Source of the DNA: an uncultured Flavobacteriales bacterium
Lineage (GTDB): Bacteria > Bacteroidota > Bacteroidia > Flavobacteriales_G > Salibacteraceae
Length of the DNA stretch: 64,000 nt
Reading direction: 5' to 3'
Assembly (NCBI GenBank): GCA_943788145.1
Contig: CALSPD010000013.1
Span: 62,001 to 126,000, forward strand
In this document: piece by piece, positions 36,778-46,404 of the stretch
How positions within the stretch are numbered: the stretch's first letter is position 1
Layout of the letters: each line of letters starts with the position of its first letter
Translations under genes and position numbers: made by a program
The notes under the pieces: generated by a model
The model's input: the letters and a program-made list of their open reading frames with translations, nothing else
The model's database searches: none
What the model was told of the DNA's origin: nothing

Positions 36778-37794
36778 TTAATTTGCCCAAACAGTCGTTC
36801 CCTCACTGCAATTTTTGCACATATCAATCTCACTTCGCGACTTTAATATGCTAGCCCGAAACTTTCTGTAGTGGGCGTTTTTCCAAATGGAGGAGAACGA
36901 TTCAGTTTGTAAACTACCCATGCTATGTTTTGCATCTTTATCAAAACAACAAGGCACCACGCGGCCATCCCAAGTAATCACAGCTCCTGACCACATGCGC
37001 CAGCAATGATCGTCTAAGGGATTTTTGATTTCCCACTTGCCCAGTTTTGTTTTTCTATACCTAGAAAATTGATCTTGATCTGGAATTAACTCATTGCCGT
37101 TTTCGAAATCATAAATCTGTGCCGTCTTAAATCGCACTTCATCCACGCCCAGTTCCTTACCGAGTTTTTTGACATCCTCCATTTGGTGTTCATTTGGTTT
37201 GACCACCAGGAATTGAAAAATTACATGTGGTGTTTTTGATTGCAATTCCTTTTTCCAGTGTAAAATGTTTTTGGTTCCATCAATCACCTTGCTCAAGTCG
37301 CCCTCTTTCCGATAACTCTCGTATGTGCTTTGATCTGTGCCATCAATAGAAATAATCAAACGATCTAAACCAGACTCAACGGTGGCTTTTGCCTTTTCAG
37401 AATCTAGAAAGTGCGCATTCGTGCTCGTAGCAGAATAAATTTTATGCGTTCCACATAGCTGCACCATGTCTAAAAACTGCGGATGTAAATACGGTTCTCC
37501 TTGAAAATAAAAGTTGATGTACGTGCAATGCGACTTTACTTCGCCCAAAATTTTTTCGAGTAGTTTCAAGTCCATTTTGCCCGTTGGCCGTTGGAAAGAT
37601 CGAAGTCCACTTGGGCATTCAGGACACCGCAGGTTGCAGGCCGTTGTAGGCTCTATGCTCAATGACAATGGAAGCCCGCCATGGTGCGAACCACCAAAAA
37701 TTCGAGTAATGAAATAGCTCGCAAGCACCCTGATCCAATTCAATATTTTACTTGAACTGAGTTTGGAAATAAAGTTGAAATTGTCTTTCAGCAT
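36778..37794 (-). CDS. Radical SAM/SPASM domain protein
   Basis: A 338-residue cytosolic iron-sulfur enzyme. The radical SAM cluster motif CxxxCxxC is present in TTACNLRCPECPSG (about residues 53-60), followed by a radical-SAM barrel with INFYFQGEPYLHP. The C-terminal SPASM region carries CWRMWSGAVITWDGRVVPCCFDKD and MCKNCSEG, ligands for auxiliary clusters. SPASM proteins modify peptides, proteins or cofactors; no precursor peptide was found next to this one, so the substrate is unknown. It is transcribed divergently from the RND gene with 81 bp between starts; TATTTTTG 7 nt before its ATG is a candidate -7 box. Confidence 0.85.
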   Translation of the reverse strand: MLKDNFNFISKLSSSKILNWIRVLASYFITRIFGGSHHGGLPLSLSIEPTTACNLRCPECPSGLRSFQRPTGKMDLKLLEKILGEVKSHCTYINFYFQGEPYLHPQFLDMVQLCGTHKIYSATSTNAHFLDSEKAKATVESGLDRLIISIDGTDQSTYESYRKEGDLSKVIDGTKNILHWKKELQSKTPHVIFQFLVVKPNEHQMEDVKKLGKELGVDEVRFKTAQIYDFENGNELIPDQDQFSRYRKTKLGKWEIKNPLDDHCWRMWSGAVITWDGRVVPCCFDKDAKHSMGSLQTESFSSIWKNAHYRKFRASILKSRSEIDMCKNCSEGTTVWAN

Positions 37795-37822
37795 TGGAGC
37801 TCAAAAATAACAGTAGTATCCG

Positions 37823-37851
37823 TTGAGGTTAGGCTAGGAGTCTTACCTTCG
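37823..37851 (+). promoter_or_regulatory. Promoter of the RND/MMPL transporter gene
   Basis: TTG (37823-37825), an 18 bp spacer and TACCTTCG (37844-37851), one mismatch to consensus. The ATG at 37876 follows 24 nt after the box. Confidence 0.6.
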
Positions 37852-37875
37852 CCACCCTTTGAAAATCAGTTGCAT

Positions 37876-40516
37876 ATGTGGGCCGCTTTAGCCCGATTCA
37901 TCATAAGATACCGACTTCACCTCATTCTAGTTATAGCTGTATATACGGCTATAATGCTTTATCAAGCTGGAGGTGTTCGGTTGTCATATGGGTTGCCACG
38001 CATGCTGCCTGATGACGATCCGAGTTTGGTTATCTATGATGCCTTTCAGGAAAGATTTAAGGAAGAGTCAACCGTATTTGTCATTGGTATTGAAGAAAAC
38101 CTTTTTCAAGACCCCATTCTATTCAATAAATGGTATGCCCTCGGACGAGATGTAAGCAAGATTCATGGCGTAGATACCGTGTTGTCTATAGGAAGTGCGT
38201 TCAATATTGTTAAAGACACCGTTGCAAAAAAGTTTAGAATTGAACCGCTTGTGCATGGACCCGTTGGTTCACAGGGTGAGTTGGACGAATTAAGAACCGC
38301 ATACGAACGACTTCCATTCTATAAAAACCTGCTTTACAACGAATCGAATAACTATAGCCTCATGGCTATTTCGATGCGCAATGAGCAATTTAACTCGACT
38401 GGGAGATCGGAATTTTTTGGGAGCATATTAGATCAGGTTCACACGTTTGAATCGGAAAATAATATTGAGATCAAGTATTCGGGGATGCCCTATATCCGCG
38501 AAACAATTGCCGCCTTAGTGAAGGCCGAACTCAGGCTCTTCATCTTGTTTACTATGATTATTACCATAATCATCCTTTTCGTGTTCTTCCGGTCTGTCAA
38601 ACCCGTGTTGATTTCAATGATTGTTGTTGGGTTGGGCGTAATCTGGTCGCTGGGCATGATGAATTTGCTTGGTTATGAAATCACCATTCTAACCAGCCTG
38701 ATTCCTCCGCTTATTATTGTCATTGGTATTCCGAATTGTATATATCTGATCAACAAGTTTCATTCGGAACTTAAAATTCACGGGAATAAAGCCAAGGCTT
38801 TGGTGCGGGTTGTGTCAAAAATTGGTAAGGCAACGTTTATGACGAATGCCACAACGGCTGCAGGTTTTCTCACGTTTACGTTCACGGAAAGCATTATACT
38901 GGTAGAGTTTGGAATTGTTGCTTTTTTAAGCATCATGTCCTTATTCGTGATTTCTATTTTGGTGATAACCATCGGCTTTAGCTACATGGCTCCACCAAAA
39001 GATAGCTTCACCGATCACCTTGAAAAAAACTGGATCACTTCGTTGATCGCTTGGTTCATTGAAACCATCACTTTTCGCAGAAAGTATGTTTATGGGTTTT
39101 ATATTGCTTTAGCCGCGGTTTCCATTTATGGTCTTACATTAATAAAAACCACAGGCAACATTGTAGATGATTTGCCATCCGATCACCCCATTGTCAATGA
39201 TTTACGCTGGTTTGAAACCAATTTTGGGGGAGTAGTCCCATTTGAAATTGAGATTAATGCAGGAAAGCCAAGGCAGATTCTTAAAACATCCATCCTCAAG
39301 GCCATTGATGAAACGGAGCAGATTTTTGCAGGCGATTCATCGTTCTCAAAACCAATTTCCATAGTCGATGCGTTGAAGTTTATCCGACAAGCGTTTTATA
39401 ATGGAAACCCCGAGCGATATGAACTAATCTCGTCACGAGAACAGGCTTTTTTCAAAGACTACATCGATAATGCTGATAAAGATCAAGGTTTGCTGCATAC
39501 TTATATCGATAGCACGCAACAGTTTGCGCGAATCAGCATTCAGATAGCCGATATTGGTACTAACGGAAATGGATAGCGTCCTTGACGTGCTCCGTCCACA
39601 GGTTGATCAAATATTTAACCCCAAGCGTCAGAAAGAAGATTCGTTGCTTCTAGTTATGACCGAATCAGGCGACAAGGTCGTGAAGGATTCCTTGGGGCGC
39701 TATTTGCTTAAGCGAAATAGTACGGCAAAAAAGACACTTTATCAACGCTTTAACGGAGGAGGATTCGACACAAAAGGTGAATATTGATTCGTTGCCAATT
39801 GGTTCTAACGCGGGTTATGCGGCACAGTTAAAGGCGGCCTTAAACGAGGCATACATCGGAATTGAGTTTACGGGTCCGAGCGTGACTTTTTTGGAAGGAA
39901 CGAATTACCTCGTGCGTAACCTTTTTGTCAGCCTTAGTATCGCCATTTTCTTGGTCGCTATGCTGATGGCGGCAGTGTTCAATTCATTTCGAATGATAGT
40001 GGTTTCAGTGGTCACCAATTTGATTCCGCTTATGTTCACGGGTGCGGTAATGGGTTATTTCGGAATCGCCATTAAACCTTCTACCCTGTTGGTTTTTAGT
40101 ATTGCGTTCGGAATTTCAGTTGATGATACCATTACATTTCTTGGCAAAATATCGACAAGAACTTAAGCATCATAGTAATGATATAGGTCAGGCTGTGCGA
40201 GGGGCTTTAAAGGAAACAGGCGTCAGCATGGTTTATACGAGCATCATCCTTTTCTTTGGTTTTAGTGTATTTGATTCATCTCAATTTGGTGGAACGCAAG
40301 CCTTGGGGTTGTTGGTTTCCTTAACGCTTTTGGTAGCCATGTTTGCCAATTTGATCTTACTCCCATCATTCTTAATGTCCTTCGAAAGAAGCATGATAAC
40401 GAAGTCCTTCCAAGAGCCGCTTTTTTGAGTTGTTGGATGAGGAAGAAGACATAGAATTGGATGATTTAGATTTCAGACAAACGGAAGATAACACAGAAGA
40501 GGCAACCGAATTATGA
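37876..40516 (+). pseudogene. RND/MMPL family transporter, broken by four frameshifts
   Basis: The reading frame runs 37876-39576, then continues in pieces at 39554-39787, 39777-40166, 40102-40428 and 40429-40516. Each change goes one base later, and dropping one base per junction restores 878 codons with continuous family sequence: ADIGT joins TEMDSVLDVL, NGG joins DSTQKVNIDSLP, SVDDTI joins HFLAKYRQEL, and PLFELLDEEED continues to the stop. The protein has two MMPL-type membrane domains (about 215-390 and 665-840) with large periplasmic loops, as in RND exporters of lipids, hopanoids or drugs. The promoter looks intact. The last codons overlap rmlA (ATGA). This is either a recent pseudogene or a local assembly error; the preserved sequence fits both. 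Confidence 0.85.
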
Positions 40517-41376
40517 AAGGAATAATATTAGCTGGAGGAGCTGGAACCCGTTTACATCCCTTGACATTAGCTACGAGTAAGCAGATGCTTCCCGTTTACG
40601 ATAAACCGATGATTTACTATCCATTATCGGTTTTAATGATGGCCGGGATACGAGATATTTTGATCATTTCAACTCCAGAGGATTTACCAAATTTTCAACG
40701 ACTGTTGGGTTCTGGAGAGTCGATTGGATGCAATTTCAGTTATAAAGTACAGGAGGTGCCAAATGGCCTTGCCCAAGCCTTTGTCTTAGGAAAAGAATTT
40801 ATTGGAGATGATAATGTCGCATTGATTCTTGGGGACAACATATTTTTTGGTCACGCCATGCACAAGCTTGTGCAGTCAGCTGTGAATCCTTCAGGGGGAA
40901 TAGTTTTCGCCTATCATGTTCATGATCCAGAGCGCTATGGTGTAGTTGAATTTGATGCAGATCGAAAGGCAATTTCCTTGGAAGAGAAGCCGGTGAAACC
41001 TAAATCGAATTATGCCGTTCCCGGGTTATATTTCTATGATAATCGGGTGGTGAAAATAGCCGAAGACCTAGAACCGAGCGCTCGAGGAGAATACGAAATT
41101 ACGGACGTCAATAAAAAATACTTAGCCATGGGCGAACTCGAAGTTCGGGTCATGGGTCGAGGTTATGCATGGTTAGACACGGGAACTTTTCCATCGCTCA
41201 TGCAAGCCGGTCAATTTGTTCAAGTTATTGAAGAAAGACAAGGCTTAAAAATAGGTTGCATTGAAGAAATCGCCTTTCGAATGGATTTTATTACGGCCGA
41301 CCAATTGGAGCGATTAGCTAAACCGTTAATTAAGAGTGGATACGGTGAGTATCTGATGAAATTGATTAAGCGATAA
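40513..41376 (+). CDS. rmlA: Glucose-1-phosphate thymidylyltransferase
   Basis: A 287-residue nucleotidyltransferase that makes dTDP-glucose from dTTP and glucose-1-phosphate, the first step to dTDP-rhamnose and other deoxysugars. The signature [21 protein letters not shown] and [18 protein letters not shown] are intact, as are [10 protein letters not shown] and [11 protein letters not shown]. The length matches RmlA. No rmlB, C or D lies in the window, so it is a stand-alone copy. Its ATG overlaps the stop of the RND frame, and its last base is the first base of the next start codon, suggesting co-translation across three genes. Confidence 0.95.
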   Translation: MKGIILAGGAGTRLHPLTLATSKQMLPVYDKPMIYYPLSVLMMAGIRDILIISTPEDLPNFQRLLGSGESIGCNFSYKVQEVPNGLAQAFVLGKEFIGDDNVALILGDNIFFGHAMHKLVQSAVNPSGGIVFAYHVHDPERYGVVEFDADRKAISLEEKPVKPKSNYAVPGLYFYDNRVVKIAEDLEPSARGEYEITDVNKKYLAMGELEVRVMGRGYAWLDTGTFPSLMQAGQFVQVIEERQGLKIGCIEEIAFRMDFITADQLERLAKPLIKSGYGEYLMKLIKR

Positions 41377-42347
41377 TGACAAATGCCTTGTATGGGGAAA
41401 TGCTCACTAAGATTGAAGCACAAATTTCCCATTTAGATTTTCCTGAATCACCCAAAAACCTGTACGATCCGATTCGGTATATAATGTCTTTAGGGGGTAA
41501 ACGCGTTCGGCCCGTGCTTGCGTTGATGGGCTGCCAACTTTACGGAGCGCCTTACTCGAAAGCTCTTCCACAAGCAATGGCCATAGAGCTATTTCATAAT
41601 TTTACCTTGATGCATGACGATGTCATGGATAGTGCCGATGTTCGAAGGGCATTGCCCACTGTGCATATAAAATGGAATCACAATATAGCCCTGCTTAGTG
41701 GCGATGCTATGATGGTTATGGCCTATCGACATCTGTTTAATTGCGAAACTTCCATTTCGCAATCGCTGGGAGGATTATTCTCTAAAACGGCTATTGAAGT
41801 CTGTGAAGGTCAACAGTTGGATATGGATTATGCTATCCAAGCCGATGTTACCATTGAGCAATACTTGGAAATGATTCGACTAAAGACAGCGGTATTGCTT
41901 TCTGGATCTTTAAAAATTGGAGCTGTTGTTGGTGGTGCAGATCCTAAAAAACTTGACTTAATTGATCAATTTGCAGAGGCAGTCGGTTTAGCTTTTCAAG
42001 TTAAAGATGATTTTTTAGACGCCTTTGGCGGAGAAGAATTTGGAAAAGCCACAGGAGGAGACATTATTGAAGGAAAGCGGACATGGCTAACCCTAAAAAG
42101 CCTTGCCGTTGCTGATGCAAAAACAAGGGTCGAATTGATGGAAGCCTTTGATGTAAAAGAACCTACGGAGCGCGTAAGCCGAGTGTTAGCAATTTATAAG
42201 CGGCTAAGAATTGACGAATTAGCTGAGGCGGAGGTCAAAAAATACTCCATGCAGGCGAAGGAGGCACTCGATCAAATCCAGGGAGAAGCCCGAGCTAAAG
42301 AAGCGCTCGAATGGTTGGTTGATCAGCTTATTGGAAGAAGGACGTAG
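41376..42347 (+). CDS. Polyprenyl diphosphate synthase
   Basis: A 323-residue trans-prenyltransferase. Both aspartate-rich motifs are present: first LMHDDVMDSAD (about residue 82) and second QVKDDFLDAFG (about 211); the GGKRVRP substrate loop lies near 41. It elongates isoprenoid chains from IPP. The residues before the first motif are small/aromatic (FHNFTLMHDD), but the chain length cannot be read safely; candidates are geranylgeranyl/farnesyl or longer quinone side-chain synthases. It starts on the last base of rmlA and ends 8 bp from the convergent YfcH-type gene. Confidence 0.9.
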   Translation: MTNALYGEMLTKIEAQISHLDFPESPKNLYDPIRYIMSLGGKRVRPVLALMGCQLYGAPYSKALPQAMAIELFHNFTLMHDDVMDSADVRRALPTVHIKWNHNIALLSGDAMMVMAYRHLFNCETSISQSLGGLFSKTAIEVCEGQQLDMDYAIQADVTIEQYLEMIRLKTAVLLSGSLKIGAVVGGADPKKLDLIDQFAEAVGLAFQVKDDFLDAFGGEEFGKATGGDIIEGKRTWLTLKSLAVADAKTRVELMEAFDVKEPTERVSRVLAIYKRLRIDELAEAEVKKYSMQAKEALDQIQGEARAKEALEWLVDQLIGRRT

Positions 42348-42355
42348 TTCACGAA

Positions 42356-43258
42356 CTACCAATAAATACTGAACAGGGCCGAGGTAAGTGTTGGGTATTC
42401 AAACTCGAATCCCGTATCCATTATTTTCTTGGAAGAAAGAGGAACTCCTCGAAGGACCATTTCAGCCGATGGCCCAAATATAATGTGGATGACAAATTCA
42501 GGAATATTTGGTAAAATGATTGGTTTATCCATCACATCTGCCACCGTTTGCATGAAATCTTGATTTCTCGTTTGCTCAGGGCCAATGGCATTATACACAC
42601 CAGACAGGTTTTTGTCGAGCACGTGCATGAACATGTGGCAGACATCGGTGAGGTGAATCCAAGACATATATTGCTTTCCAGATCCAAGTCCAGCACCTAA
42701 ATAGAAGCTGATTGGTCTCGAAATTTGTGTTAGCGCACCATCTTCTTTAGTTAATACTAAGCCAATTCGAAGTTTTGCCACGCGATCAGCGATTTCATTG
42801 AATTGATCGGCACTTTCTTCCCAAGCTTTGCACACATCTGCCAGAAAGCCACTTCCTGCAGGAGACTCCTCATCATAAAGCTCTTCGGACAAGATAAGCG
42901 GATACCAACCAATTGCAGAAGCAGAAACAAAATGCTTCAGCCGAATGTTGTTTCTTTTACATGCGTCAAATAATAAAGCCGAAGATTGGATTCGACTATC
43001 TAGAATAATCTTTTTTCGATCATCTGTCCATCGTTCTTCATTGATTCTTGCGCCAGCTAAATGTATAATTGAATCTACACCAGCCAAGGCCGTGTCATCA
43101 ATCTTTCCGTTTTCTGGATCCCAGAAATAAGTCTTCACTTGGTCGTTACTGCCAGGGGAGCGAGATAGATGAGACACAATGTGCCCAGCTTCAACCAACT
43201 GTTTTGTTAACTGATTTCCAATGAGACCTGTACCACCAGTGATCAGTATTTTTGACAT
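42356..43258 (-). CDS. TIGR01777/YfcH-type NAD-dependent epimerase
   Basis: A 300-residue extended SDR protein. It has an N-terminal TGGTGLIGNQL Rossmann motif, SIIHLAGARI, and a C-terminal DUF1731-like segment (GPSAEMVLRGVPLSSKKI). It lacks the canonical YxxxK pair (a SAIGWYP stretch occupies the site), as is typical of the YfcH subfamily, whose reaction is unknown. It is cytosolic. The start is 3 bp from the divergent 43262 ORF and the stop is close to the convergent prenyl synthase stop. Confidence 0.9.
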   Translation of the reverse strand: MSKILITGGTGLIGNQLTKQLVEAGHIVSHLSRSPGSNDQVKTYFWDPENGKIDDTALAGVDSIIHLAGARINEERWTDDRKKIILDSRIQSSALLFDACKRNNIRLKHFVSASAIGWYPLILSEELYDEESPAGSGFLADVCKAWEESADQFNEIADRVAKLRIGLVLTKEDGALTQISRPISFYLGAGLGSGKQYMSWIHLTDVCHMFMHVLDKNLSGVYNAIGPEQTRNQDFMQTVADVMDKPIILPNIPEFVIHIIFGPSAEMVLRGVPLSSKKIMDTGFEFEYPTLTSALFSIYW

Positions 43259-43261
43259 ATA

Positions 43262-43639
43262 GTGCGATTTGATAAAGCCATAATTGAATTTTCGTCCATC
43301 AACGAGTGGCCAGGTTCTATAGAACCTGAATTGCTAAAATCAGCGTGGAAACAATTAGATAGGGATACATGTTTGGCTGGATGCGGAAGTTTACCCATTG
43401 TCCATTCTTTCGACCTCATCCCCATGCTGACCATTCTTATTTCGTTTATTGACGACTTGAAAAGTAAGAATACCAATTGGGATAATCTTAATTATCGAGT
43501 TGATTTGCCGGCAAATGTTGATTTATCTGCATTAGAAACGGAAGCATACTGTCGTTTGATTTTGTATAGAAGCCTTCAAAAGATTTGGTTTCGAAAGGAA
43601 TACGAATCGATAATGAATACTAGGCGTTTAGAACCGTAG
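43262..43639 (+). CDS. Orphan 125-residue hypothetical protein
   Basis: The ORF starts at a GTG (43262); no ATG lies near, so the true start is unsure. The sequence has mixed hydrophobic helices (FDLIPMLTILISFIDDL) and a basic C-terminus (KIWFRKEYESIMNTRRLEP), without signal peptide, transmembrane anchor or motif that I recognise. Its coding character (few rare codons, no internal bias toward the opposite strand) fits a real gene. It lies between the divergent YfcH-type gene and sucA, 47 bp before the sucA start. Function unknown. Confidence 0.6.
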   Translation: MRFDKAIIEFSSINEWPGSIEPELLKSAWKQLDRDTCLAGCGSLPIVHSFDLIPMLTILISFIDDLKSKNTNWDNLNYRVDLPANVDLSALETEAYCRLILYRSLQKIWFRKEYESIMNTRRLEP

Positions 43640-43656
43640 TGGTGACCATAAAATTT

Positions 43657-43664
43657 TAGCTTTG
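43657..43664 (+). promoter_or_regulatory. Bacteroidota -7 box of sucAB
   Basis: TAGCTTTG matches TAnnTTTG exactly, 22 nt before the sucA ATG. No clear -33 TTG. Confidence 0.5.
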
Positions 43665-43686
43665 TTCACCTTTATTGGAAAAATAG

Positions 43687-46386
43687 ATGGACAAATTTTC
43701 ATACCTCGGAAATAGCGATGTTAATGCTATCGAAGAGCTTTATAAATCCTACCAGCGTGACCCTGAGTCGGTAGATCAAGAATGGCAAGGATTTTTTGCT
43801 GGCTTTGATTTTTTTCAAAAGAATTACGAATCGGAGAGCGTTTCGCACGAAACCTTGAAGGAGTTCCGTGTTTTAAACTTGATAAATGGTTATCGTTCGC
43901 GTGGCCACTTGTTTACGCTGACCAATCCTGTTCGTGAGCGGAGGAAGTATTCGCCAACACTCGACCTTGAAAATTTTGGCTTAGAGAACGCAGATTTAGA
44001 ATCTGAATTTCAGGCAGGAGTTGAAATCGGAATTGGAAAGGCCAAGCTAAAGGATATTGTCGCTCATTTGAATGCAACCTATTGCCGAAGTATAGGAATA
44101 GAATATGCATATATCCGCAAGCCAGAGGTAATTAAATGGATACAGAATTACATTGAACCCAATCAGAATCAAAGTCAATTTAGCGCGGAACATAAGCATG
44201 CCATGCTGGAAAAACTTAACCAAGCGGTTGTGTTTGAAAGCTTTTTGCATAAGAAATTCGTGGGGCAGAAGCGATTTTCATTGGAAGGTGGCGAATCGCT
44301 TATTCCTGCGCTTGATGTAATCGTTCAAAATGGAAGCCTTGCAGGAGTGGAGGAAATGGTAATTGGTATGGCTCACCGAGGCCGATTAAATGTTCTTGCC
44401 AATGTGTTGAAAAAAACTTACTCTGATATATTCAGCGAATTTGAGGGTAAGGAATACGAGGACAATCTTTTTGACGGTGACGTAAAATACCATTTAGGTT
44501 TTTCTTCTGAAATCGTTACCGAGGCTGGTAGGAAGCTTCAACTCACGCTGGCTCCCAATCCTTCGCACCTCGAAGCAGTTGATCCTGTAGTAGAGGGCAT
44601 TGTTCGATCTAAGATTGACACTTATCTTCATGATGAGCGTAAAATTATTCCCATTTTAATTCATGGTGATGCATCCATTTCGGGACAGGGAATCGTTTAT
44701 GAAATAGTTCAGATGGCGCAGCTGGACGGCTATCGAACGGGTGGAACCATTCATATAGTTGTGAATAATCAAATTGGATTTACAACGAACTATGTAGATG
44801 GAAGATCGAGTACCTACTGTACTGATGTCGGAAAAGTCACGCTTTGTCCAATTTTCCATGTTAATGGAGATGATGTCGAGGCCGTGGTACATACCATGAA
44901 AATGGCAGTAGAGTATCGGCAAAAATTCAAGCAAGACGTTTTCGTTGATTTGTTGTGTTATAGAAAATATGGCCACAACGAAGGCGATGAACCGAGGTTC
45001 ACGCAACCAACGCTTTACAAAGCAATTGCGAAGCACCCAAACCCAAGGGATATTTACGTCAAGAAACTTATAGCTGAGGGGGTTTTAACCGCAGTTGAGG
45101 CCAAGCGTATTGAGTCTGAGTTTAACGACTTTCTTCAAGGACGTCTATCAGACGCGAAGGAGAAGAAGTTAGCGAAAATCACCAATTTCTTGGAGGCTAG
45201 TTGGAGAGGAATCCGAAGATCTACCGAAGCTGACTTTGAATCATCTCCAGAAACGGGTTTTGATTCGAAAAAGCTACATGACATTGCTATTAAGGTCAAC
45301 ACCCTACCAACGGATAAAAATTTCTTTAAGAAAATCATCAAGTTGATGGAAGATCGCTTGACCATGATTAAAGAGGATCGATTGGATTGGGCAATTGGCG
45401 AACAATTGGCTTATGCAACATTGATGTGGGAGGCTTATCCTGTTCGCATTAGTGGACAAGACGTGCAGCGTGGTACCTTTTCTCATCGTCATGCAGCAAT
45501 AACACTAGAAGACAGTAAAGAGCAATATTTCCCCCTCAGTAATATTTCGAATATGCAGGGCGAATTTTACATCTATAATTCGCTGCTTTCCGAATATGGT
45601 GTGTTAGGGTTTGAGTATGGCTATGCCATGGCAAATCCAATGGCACTGACCGTTTGGGAGGCTCAATTTGGCGACTTCTTTAATGGGGCGCAAATTATTA
45701 TCGACCAGTTTTTAAGTGCTGCAGAAGATAAATGGGCATGCATGAATGGTCTAGTTATGCTGTTGCCTCATGGCTATGAAGGACAAGGAGCAGAGCATTC
45801 ATCGGCTCGACTAGAAAGATTCCTCATACAGTGCGCAGAGGATAATATGCAAATTGTAAACTGTACGACTCCGGCCAATTTTTTCCATGCCATTCGAAGA
45901 CAGATGTATTGGGAATTTAGGGCTCCGTTGGTGGTTTTTACACCTAAAAGTTTGCTAAGGCACCCTAAGTGTGTGTCAACAATGGATGAGCTGTCAAAAG
46001 GAAAATTCCAAGAAGTCATTGACGATACGCTTTATAAAAAAGCGGTTAAACGTGTAGCGTTTTGTTCGGGAAAGCTTTATTACGACTTATTGCAAGCTCG
46101 TGAAGAAAATGGACGAACGGATGTGGCATTAGTGCGACTAGAACAATTGTACCCTTTCCCGAAAAAGAAGCTTAATGCCCTTGTTAAGAGCTATTCATCT
46201 TGTAAAGAATGGATATGGGTTCAGGAGGAACCTGAGAATATGGGAGCTGCACTCTTCGTGAACAGAGTGTGGAAAGAAATGCCGCTGCAAGTCATTGCCC
46301 GACACGAAAGTGGAAGCCCTGCAAGCGGAAGTATGAAACGATTTTTACACAGACAAAAAGACATCATTGATCGATTGTTTAACTAA
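43687..46386 (+). CDS. sucA: 2-Oxoglutarate dehydrogenase E1 component
   Basis: An 899-residue thiamine-diphosphate decarboxylase, the entry subunit of the 2-oxoglutarate dehydrogenase complex in the TCA cycle. The N-terminal segment (IEELYKSYQRDPESVDQEWQ) binds E2. Signatures: MAHRGRLNVLANVLKK, LAPNPSHLEAVDPVVEG, IHGDASISGQGIVYE, and YRKYGHNEGDEPRFTQP. The C-terminal transketolase-like domain shows GQDVQRGTFSHRHA and LLPHGYEGQGAEHSSARLERF. Of normal length and intact. sucB follows after 18 bp. No E3 (lpd) lies in the window. Confidence 0.97.
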   Translation: MDKFSYLGNSDVNAIEELYKSYQRDPESVDQEWQGFFAGFDFFQKNYESESVSHETLKEFRVLNLINGYRSRGHLFTLTNPVRERRKYSPTLDLENFGLENADLESEFQAGVEIGIGKAKLKDIVAHLNATYCRSIGIEYAYIRKPEVIKWIQNYIEPNQNQSQFSAEHKHAMLEKLNQAVVFESFLHKKFVGQKRFSLEGGESLIPALDVIVQNGSLAGVEEMVIGMAHRGRLNVLANVLKKTYSDIFSEFEGKEYEDNLFDGDVKYHLGFSSEIVTEAGRKLQLTLAPNPSHLEAVDPVVEGIVRSKIDTYLHDERKIIPILIHGDASISGQGIVYEIVQMAQLDGYRTGGTIHIVVNNQIGFTTNYVDGRSSTYCTDVGKVTLCPIFHVNGDDVEAVVHTMKMAVEYRQKFKQDVFVDLLCYRKYGHNEGDEPRFTQPTLYKAIAKHPNPRDIYVKKLIAEGVLTAVEAKRIESEFNDFLQGRLSDAKEKKLAKITNFLEASWRGIRRSTEADFESSPETGFDSKKLHDIAIKVNTLPTDKNFFKKIIKLMEDRLTMIKEDRLDWAIGEQLAYATLMWEAYPVRISGQDVQRGTFSHRHAAITLEDSKEQYFPLSNISNMQGEFYIYNSLLSEYGVLGFEYGYAMANPMALTVWEAQFGDFFNGAQIIIDQFLSAAEDKWACMNGLVMLLPHGYEGQGAEHSSARLERFLIQCAEDNMQIVNCTTPANFFHAIRRQMYWEFRAPLVVFTPKSLLRHPKCVSTMDELSKGKFQEVIDDTLYKKAVKRVAFCSGKLYYDLLQAREENGRTDVALVRLEQLYPFPKKKLNALVKSYSSCKEWIWVQEEPENMGAALFVNRVWKEMPLQVIARHESGSPASGSMKRFLHRQKDIIDRLFN

Positions 46387-46404
46387 CGAACAAGACACAT
46401 TACA

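Noticed and set aside
39556..40430. Programmed +1 frameshifting in the RND gene
   Set aside because: Four unrelated sites without a shared slippery motif or downstream structure; programmed shifts at this density are not known for this family.
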